A DNA stretch of 28,400 bases, taken from NCBI GenBank assembly GCA_900547595.1, contig URHE01000019.1, forward strand, positions 1-28,400, read 5' to 3'. A program made the translations under genes and the position numbers. The notes beneath the pieces were generated by a model, which did no database searches, was not told where the DNA came from, and was given only the letters and a program-made list of their open reading frames with translations. This document shows, in pieces, positions 23,926-28,400 of the stretch (the first letter of the stretch is position 1; each line of letters opens with the position of its first letter). This stretch comes from an uncultured Desulfovibrio sp. GTDB lineage: Bacteria; Desulfobacterota; Desulfovibrionia; Desulfovibrionales; Desulfovibrionaceae.

Positions 23926-26325
23926 CTACGCCGCGTTCCTGACCCTGAAAAAGCGCAGGCGCAGAGCATTGCTCACCACGGAGAACGACGAGAGCGCCAT
24001 GGCCATGCCGCCGATCATGGGCGAGAGCATGGGACCGCCGAACACATGCAGCAGCCCCGCGGCCACGGGCAGCCCCAGGATATTGTAGCCAAAGGCCCAG
24101 CCCAGATTCTCCCGGATATTGCGCATGGTGGCGCGTGAAAGCTCCAGCGCCGCCAGCACGGCCTCCATGCCGCCGCGCATGAGGACGATGTCGCCGGCTT
24201 CGGCGCTCACGTCCACGCCGGTGCCCACGGCCATGCCCACATCGGCCAGGGCCAGGGCGGGCGCGTCGTTGAGGCCGTCACCCACCATGCCCACCACCTG
24301 GCCTTCTTCCTGCAGACGGCGCACATGGTCGGCCTTCTCGGCGGGCAAGAGTCCCGCCGCCACCTCGTCGATGCCCGCCAGCCGGGCCACGGCCGCCGCC
24401 GTGCGCGCGTTGTCGCCGGTGAGCATGATGACCCGCAGGCCCATGGCGCGCAGCCGCCGCACCACTGCGGGAGATTCCGGCCGCAGCCCGTCGGCCAGGG
24501 CAAAAATGGCGACGATGCGCTCTTCCCCCTCTTCCCCGGCGCCCGCGGCGCCGTCCGTGGCCGCGGCATCGGCAAGCGCCATGAGCAGGGGCGTCTGCCC
24601 TTCCCCGGCCAGCGTGTCGAGCCGCGCCTCCACCTCGGCGGAAAGCGCAAGCCCGCGCGCGCGCATGAAGGCCGCGCTGCCCACGGCGACGGCCCGGACG
24701 CGGCCCGCAAGCTTCACGCGGCCCGCAATGCCGAGGCCGGGCGAAATGCGCGCGTCCTCCACCTCGCAGGGGGGGCATGTGCGTTCGCTCCCGGCCCGGA
24801 TGAGCGCCAGGGCCAGCGGGTGTTCGGAACGGCCTTCCAGCGCCGCGGCCAGAGCCAGCAGTTCGTCCTCCTTCAGGCCGGCGCCGTGAGTCCCCGCCCC
24901 GGCGACCAGCGGAAAGATGGCTGTCAGTTCCGGCATGCCCGTGGTGAGGGTGCCGGTCTTGTCCACGGCCAGGGCCGTGATCCCGGCCGCGCGCTCCAGG
25001 GCGGCGCCGTTCTTGATGAGCACGCCGAGCTGGGCGCCGCGTCCCGTGCCCACCATGACGGACATGGGCGTGGCAAGCCCCATGGCGCAGGGGCAGGCCA
25101 TGACGAGCACCGCCACAAAGACCGTGAGCGCCGTTGTGACCGGCTCATCGCTGAATGCCAGCCAGCAGAGCGCGGCAAGCGTGGCCAGGGCCATGACCGC
25201 GGGCACGAAGTAATAACTGACCCTGTCCGCCAGCCGGGCAATGGGCGCCTTGCTGCCCTGCGCTTCCTGCACAAGGCGCACGATGCGCGCCAGGCGCGTA
25301 TTGGCGCCCACGGCCACGGCGCGCATGACCAGCGGGCCCTCGCCATTGACGCTGCCGGCGGTGAGGCCGTCGCCGGGCGCCACGGGCACCGGGATGGACT
25401 CGCCCGTGAGCAGCGAAAGGTCCACGGCGCTGGCGCCCCGCTCCACGGTGCCGTCCACGGGCACGCGGCCGCCGGGCCGCACCAGGAGGAGGTCGCCGGG
25501 GGCGACGGCGGAGAGCGGCACCTCCTCAGGCGCCGCGTCGGCGGTTTTCAGGCGCAGGGCCGTTTCCGGCGCAAGGCTCATGAGCGCGCCCATGGCATCG
25601 CCCGCGCGCTGCTTTGCCGTGGCTTCGAGGAACTGGCCGAACTCGATCATGGTCAGCAGGACGGCGCAGGACTCGTAATACAGGTTCATGGCCCGCCACG
25701 CGGGGTCATTGCCCGCAAGGCCGAGAACGGTATTCGCGAGACTGTAGAGAAAGGCCGCGCCCGTGCCCACGGCCACAAGGCTGTCCATGTTGGGCGAGCG
25801 GCGCGCCAGCGCCGCCAGGCCATCCACATAAAAATGCCGCCCGAGCCAGACCACCGGCAGCGTGAGCCCGAGCTGGACAAGCATGAAGGCCCGCGGCGAG
25901 CCGTGGGGTTCCAGCCACGCGGGCAGGGGCAGCCCGAGCATGTGGCCCATGGAAACGACGAGCAGCGGCACGGAAAGCGCGAGCATGGGCCAGAGGCGCC
26001 CCAGCCTGCGGCGCCTGTCGGCCCGCGCCCGCGCCCGGGCCTCGGCAAAGCGCGCCTCGGCATCCTCCGCGGCGGCGGGGGTGGCCGTAAAGCCGAGTTT
26101 CGCCACAGCGGCCATGACCTCATGGCGCACGGCCTCGGCGTCTCCCGCGGCAGGCCAGACTTCCGCCCTGGCCGTGGCAAGGTTGACGCTCACCTTGTCC
26201 ACCTCCGGCATGCGGCCCACCACGCGTTCGATACGCGAGGAGCAGGCCGCGCAGTGCATGCCGCCAATATCAAAACGCAGGGGGCAGGCGCCGGAAGGCA
26301 TGGAAGCATGTTGTATATCCGCCAT
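23926..26325 (-). CDS. copA: copper-exporting P1B-type ATPase
   Basis: It exports Cu(I) from the cytoplasm using ATP. The 799-residue protein has an N-terminal heavy-metal-associated domain with the GMHCAAC copper site (Cys25, Cys28), two first membrane helices after about residue 100, and TGES in the actuator domain. The CPC ion-binding motif (Cys411, Cys413, in ACPCAMGLATP) comes next, then the phosphorylation site DKTGT at Asp455, the EHPLA-type motif (SEHPLALAL), GDN, and GDGLNDAPAL. The order is that of P1B-1 (Cu+) pumps. One metal-binding domain is present; many relatives have one or two. It is divergent from the CopZ-like chaperone gene across 111 bases. The ATG at 26325 has AGAGG eight bases upstream. 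Confidence 0.95.
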   Translation of the reverse strand: MADIQHASMPSGACPLRFDIGGMHCAACSSRIERVVGRMPEVDKVSVNLATARAEVWPAAGDAEAVRHEVMAAVAKLGFTATPAAAEDAEARFAEARARARADRRRRLGRLWPMLALSVPLLVVSMGHMLGLPLPAWLEPHGSPRAFMLVQLGLTLPVVWLGRHFYVDGLAALARRSPNMDSLVAVGTGAAFLYSLANTVLGLAGNDPAWRAMNLYYESCAVLLTMIEFGQFLEATAKQRAGDAMGALMSLAPETALRLKTADAAPEEVPLSAVAPGDLLLVRPGGRVPVDGTVERGASAVDLSLLTGESIPVPVAPGDGLTAGSVNGEGPLVMRAVAVGANTRLARIVRLVQEAQGSKAPIARLADRVSYYFVPAVMALATLAALCWLAFSDEPVTTALTVFVAVLVMACPCAMGLATPMSVMVGTGRGAQLGVLIKNGAALERAAGITALAVDKTGTLTTGMPELTAIFPLVAGAGTHGAGLKEDELLALAAALEGRSEHPLALALIRAGSERTCPPCEVEDARISPGLGIAGRVKLAGRVRAVAVGSAAFMRARGLALSAEVEARLDTLAGEGQTPLLMALADAAATDGAAGAGEEGEERIVAIFALADGLRPESPAVVRRLRAMGLRVIMLTGDNARTAAAVARLAGIDEVAAGLLPAEKADHVRRLQEEGQVVGMVGDGLNDAPALALADVGMAVGTGVDVSAEAGDIVLMRGGMEAVLAALELSRATMRNIRENLGWAFGYNILGLPVAAGLLHVFGGPMLSPMIGGMAMALSSFSVVSNALRLRFFRVRNAA

Positions 26326-26338
26326 GATATGACCTCTT

Positions 26339-26356
26339 GTTTTTCCGGCAAAAAAC
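26339..26356. promoter_or_regulatory. Inverted repeat in the copA-copZ divergent spacer
   Basis: GTTTTT (26339-26344) and AAAAAC (26351-26356) are reverse complements around CCGGCA, 14 bases from the copA start. It does not match the CueR or CsoR sites recalled from other bacteria, so its regulator is unknown. Confidence 0.3.
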
Positions 26357-26436
26357 GTGTATCCATTATTTCACAAAGTCGGTGCATCCGCGCTGACGCA
26401 CGGACACCGCCAACTCCATTAATTGAGGAGGATACT

Positions 26437-26652
26437 ATGCCCACAATAAAAGTCAATGGAATGCACTGCGCCAACTGCAAGGACTCTGTTGAAAAGGCTG
26501 TTTCCGCCATCCCCGGCGTCAAGAGCGCCAAGGTGGATCTGGATAAAAAGGAACTCTACTACGAAGAAGACAAAAACATGCCCATCGCGCTGGACATCAT
26601 CATGGGTGCCATCCATGATCTGGGCTACGAACCGGAGAATCCGCGTCCGTAA
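26437..26652 (+). CDS. copZ: CopZ-like copper chaperone (heavy-metal-associated domain)
   Basis: The 71-residue protein is a single HMA domain with the copper-binding GMHCANC motif (Cys11 and Cys14), a beta-alpha-beta-beta-alpha-beta pattern, and a normal CopZ/Atx1 length. It is expected to bind Cu(I) in the cytoplasm and hand it to CopA. The ATG at 26437 follows GAGGAGG closely. It is divergent from copA, so the two probably respond to the same signal. The second half (YYEEDKNMPIALDIIMGAIHDLGYEPE) is more acidic than typical CopZ, and the order of helix and strand still fits. It is followed by a clear terminator. Confidence 0.92.
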   Translation: MPTIKVNGMHCANCKDSVEKAVSAIPGVKSAKVDLDKKELYYEEDKNMPIALDIIMGAIHDLGYEPENPRP

Positions 26653-26679
26653 CCACGGGCATGACATCGCTTATATTTG

Positions 26680-26717
26680 CCGTCCGCTTGCCTTCCGCGC
26701 AGGCGGACGGTTTTTTT
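26680..26717 (+). terminator. Rho-independent terminator of copZ
   Basis: A 12-base-pair stem pairs 26680-26691 with 26699-26710 (one G-U pair) around a 7-base loop and is followed by seven T residues (26711-26717). Confidence 0.93.
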
Positions 26718-26755
26718 ACGGTGCCTTCAGGAGACCGAAACCACCCCCGCCGACA

Positions 26756-26784
26756 TTGACATGGCAAGGGGCGGATGATAGGGT
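26756..26784 (+). promoter_or_regulatory. guaB: Candidate guaB promoter
   Basis: A perfect -35 TTGACA (26756-26761), 17 bases, then a weak -10 TAGGGT (26779-26784). The start codon is 44 bases further on. Confidence 0.45.
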
Positions 26785-26789
26785 AAGAA

Positions 26790-26802
26790 GATAAATTTTA
26801 TC
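26790..26802. promoter_or_regulatory. AT-rich inverted repeat at the expected guaB transcription start
   Basis: GATAAA-T-TTTATC is perfectly symmetric around one base and sits just after the candidate -10, where a bound repressor would block RNA polymerase. It is one of the few AT-rich spots in the region. The regulator is unknown. Confidence 0.45.
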
Positions 26803-26827
26803 CTACCGTTAGCCCTTGGGAGGAGCC

Positions 26828-28285
26828 ATGTTCACCAACCGCGGCAAGGCGCTGACCTTCGACGACATCCTGCTCATTCCCGGATATTCCGACATCACGC
26901 CCGATGCCGTGGATATCACGACCTGGCTCACTCCCTCCATCCCGCTCCGCATTCCCCTGCTCTCCGCCGCCATGGACACCGTCACGGAATCCGCCATGGC
27001 CATTTCCATGGCCCGCATGGGCGGCATCGGCGTGATCCACAAAAATATGCCCGTGGCCCAGCAGCGCCTTGAAGTGGAGCGCGTCAAGAAGAGCGAGAGC
27101 GGCATGATCCTCGACCCTGTGACCATCTCCTCCGGGCAGACGGTGCAGGAGGCGCTGGACCTCATGCGCGATTTCCGCGTTTCGGGGCTGCCGGTGGTGG
27201 ACGGCGACACGCTGGTGGGCATCCTCACCAACCGCGACGTGCGCTTTGTGGAAGACGCCAAGGCCGTGCGCGTGGCCGACGTCATGACCAGCGAACGGCT
27301 CATCACGGTGCCCATGGGCACCTCCCTGGCGGACGCCAAGCGCCATCTCCATGAGCACCGGATCGAAAAACTCCTTGTGGTGGACGAGGGCAAGCGCCTG
27401 CGCGGGCTCATCACCATGAAGGATATTGACAAGGTGCAGAAGTATCCCAACGCCTGCAAGGACGAGAACGGCCGCCTGCGCGTGGGCGCCGCCATCGGCA
27501 TCGGCAAGGATTCCGAGGCGCGCGCGGCCCAGCTGCTTGAGGCCGGCGCCGACGTTCTGGTGCTGGATTCGGCGCACGGACACTCCGTCAATGTGCTCAA
27601 CGCCATCCGCGGCGTCAAGGCAAGCTTCCCCAACTGCCAGCTCATCGCGGGCAACGTAGCCACCTACGAGGGCGCGCGGGCCATCCTTGAGGCCGGCGCC
27701 GACGCCGTCAAGGTGGGCATCGGGCCCGGCTCCATCTGCACCACGCGCATCGTGGCCGGCGTGGGCGTGCCGCAGGTCACGGCCGTCATGGACGGCAGCC
27801 GCGCCGCGCGCGAGATGGACCGCTGCTGCATTGCCGACGGCGGCATCAAGTTCTCGGGCGACATCGTCAAGGCCCTTGTGGTGGGCGCGCACGCGGTCAT
27901 GATCGGCTCGCTCTTCGCGGGCACGGAGGAAAGTCCGGGCGAGACCATCCTCTATCAGGGCCGCACCTACAAAATATATCGCGGCATGGGCTCCATCGAC
28001 GCCATGAAGGAAGGCAGCTCCGACCGCTACTTCCAGGAAAAGAGCAAGAAGCTCGTGCCCGAGGGCATCGTGGGCCGGGTGCCCTATCGCGGCCCGGTCA
28101 TGGAGGCCGTCTACCAGCTCATGGGCGGTCTGCGGTCCGGCATGGGCTATGTGGGCGCCCACACCCTGGACGACCTGTTCCGCAACACCACCTTCTGCGA
28201 GATCTCCGCGGCGGGCCTGCGCGAGAGTCATGTGCACGACGTGGTCATCACCAAGGAAGCGCCCAACTATCGCATCGAAAACTAG
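26828..28285 (+). CDS. guaB: inosine-5'-monophosphate dehydrogenase
   Basis: It oxidises IMP to XMP with NAD+, the committed step to guanine nucleotides. The 485-residue protein begins with the conserved LTFDDILLIPGYSDI and has two CBS domains at about 90-205 (DPVTISSGQTVQEAL and VADVMTSERLITVPMGTSL). The catalytic loop GIGPGSICTTR has Cys304, followed by GSLFAGTEESPGE, YRGMGSIDAM and the C-terminal flap region. A TTG at 26816 also opens the frame, but the ATG at 26828 is at the family N-terminus with GGGAGGAG just upstream. Length is normal. The stop TAG is immediately joined to a perfect hairpin. guaA, a frequent partner, is not seen in the 115 bases remaining. Confidence 0.97.
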   Translation: MFTNRGKALTFDDILLIPGYSDITPDAVDITTWLTPSIPLRIPLLSAAMDTVTESAMAISMARMGGIGVIHKNMPVAQQRLEVERVKKSESGMILDPVTISSGQTVQEALDLMRDFRVSGLPVVDGDTLVGILTNRDVRFVEDAKAVRVADVMTSERLITVPMGTSLADAKRHLHEHRIEKLLVVDEGKRLRGLITMKDIDKVQKYPNACKDENGRLRVGAAIGIGKDSEARAAQLLEAGADVLVLDSAHGHSVNVLNAIRGVKASFPNCQLIAGNVATYEGARAILEAGADAVKVGIGPGSICTTRIVAGVGVPQVTAVMDGSRAAREMDRCCIADGGIKFSGDIVKALVVGAHAVMIGSLFAGTEESPGETILYQGRTYKIYRGMGSIDAMKEGSSDRYFQEKSKKLVPEGIVGRVPYRGPVMEAVYQLMGGLRSGMGYVGAHTLDDLFRNTTFCEISAAGLRESHVHDVVITKEAPNYRIEN

Positions 28286-28316
28286 AGCGTTACGCAATGA
28301 AATTGCGTAACGCTCT
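28284..28316 (+). terminator. 15-base-pair perfect hairpin joined to the guaB stop
   Basis: 28284-28298 and 28302-28316 are exact reverse complements with a 3-base loop GAA; the first two bases belong to the stop codon. There is no T-run after it (GGCGG follows), so it may protect the mRNA end or be a short dispersed repeat instead of a standard terminator. Confidence 0.55.
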
Positions 28317-28351
28317 GGCGGCTGCGAGAGCAGACGCCCGCGCCGGAATAA

Positions 28352-28375
28352 GGCGGAAAACCACGCTTTTCCGCC
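28352..28375. terminator. Second hairpin after guaB
   Basis: GGCGGAAAA (28352-28360) and TTTTCCGCC (28367-28375) are exact reverse complements around CCACGC. The A/T block inside the stem gives no free T-run. A small CCCGC-TCT-GCGGG repeat follows at 28382-28394. No gene is seen from 28286 to the window edge. Confidence 0.5.
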
Positions 28376-28400
28376 GCTTGTCCCGCTCTGCGGGGAAATG

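Noticed and set aside
28398..28400. ATG at the window end as the start of guaA
   Set aside because: GGGGAA is too close for a normal ribosome site and no codons follow, so no claim can be supported.

Overview
The window is GC-rich bacterial DNA with densely packed genes on both strands, and it reads as the chromosome of an anaerobic Desulfovibrio-like sulfate reducer. The grounds are a single-chain pyruvate:ferredoxin oxidoreductase whose cluster cysteines fall almost exactly on the Desulfovibrio africanus numbering, a linked phosphotransacetylase (with an N-terminal P-loop domain) and acetate kinase, a CoA-disulfide reductase fused to a rhodanese domain, and a CheV-type chemotaxis coupler. 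The taxonomic placement is inference from gene content; no rRNA, tRNA or CRISPR array was recognised.

Layout. 1-1124 (minus): the first codons of an unidentified gene, overlapping by ATGA the end of a gene for a biotin-protein-ligase-N-like, glutamine-amidotransferase-fold protein. 1160-3835 (plus): valS. 4111-5820 (plus): CoA-disulfide reductase/rhodanese fusion, closed by a clear intrinsic terminator. 5887-6719: a small XRE-type regulator divergent from a small lipoprotein, with a perfect inverted repeat between them. 6833-14053 (minus): the pyruvate-to-acetate block por, pta, ackA. PFOR makes acetyl-CoA and reduced ferredoxin; Pta and AckA convert acetyl-CoA to acetate and ATP. This is the energy core of incomplete-oxidising sulfate reducers.

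14536-17830 is a compositionally different, AT-richer islet with a complete restriction-modification set: a Sau3AI/MutH-family endonuclease and a Vsr mismatch endonuclease on the minus strand, and a divergent m5C methyltransferase on the plus strand. It sits between the por promoter region and a host gene pair and is the most accessory part of the window.

17881-20283 (minus): an MFS efflux transporter downstream of an MltC-like lytic transglycosylase. 20620-23743 (plus): tRNA-dihydrouridine synthase, ispH and cheV. 23926-26652: a copper-exporting P1B-ATPase divergent from a 71-residue CopZ-like chaperone. 26828-28285 (plus): guaB, preceded by a candidate promoter and operator and followed by a run of hairpins up to the window edge.

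No wholly unknown multi-gene system was found. The most noteworthy items are the Sau3AI-like R-M-Vsr islet, the palindromic switch between the XRE regulator and the lipoprotein, the very large paired hairpins after por, the compaction of the por-pta-ackA block, and several perfect palindromes in intergenic DNA. Most long open frames opposite real genes are shadows caused by high GC content.
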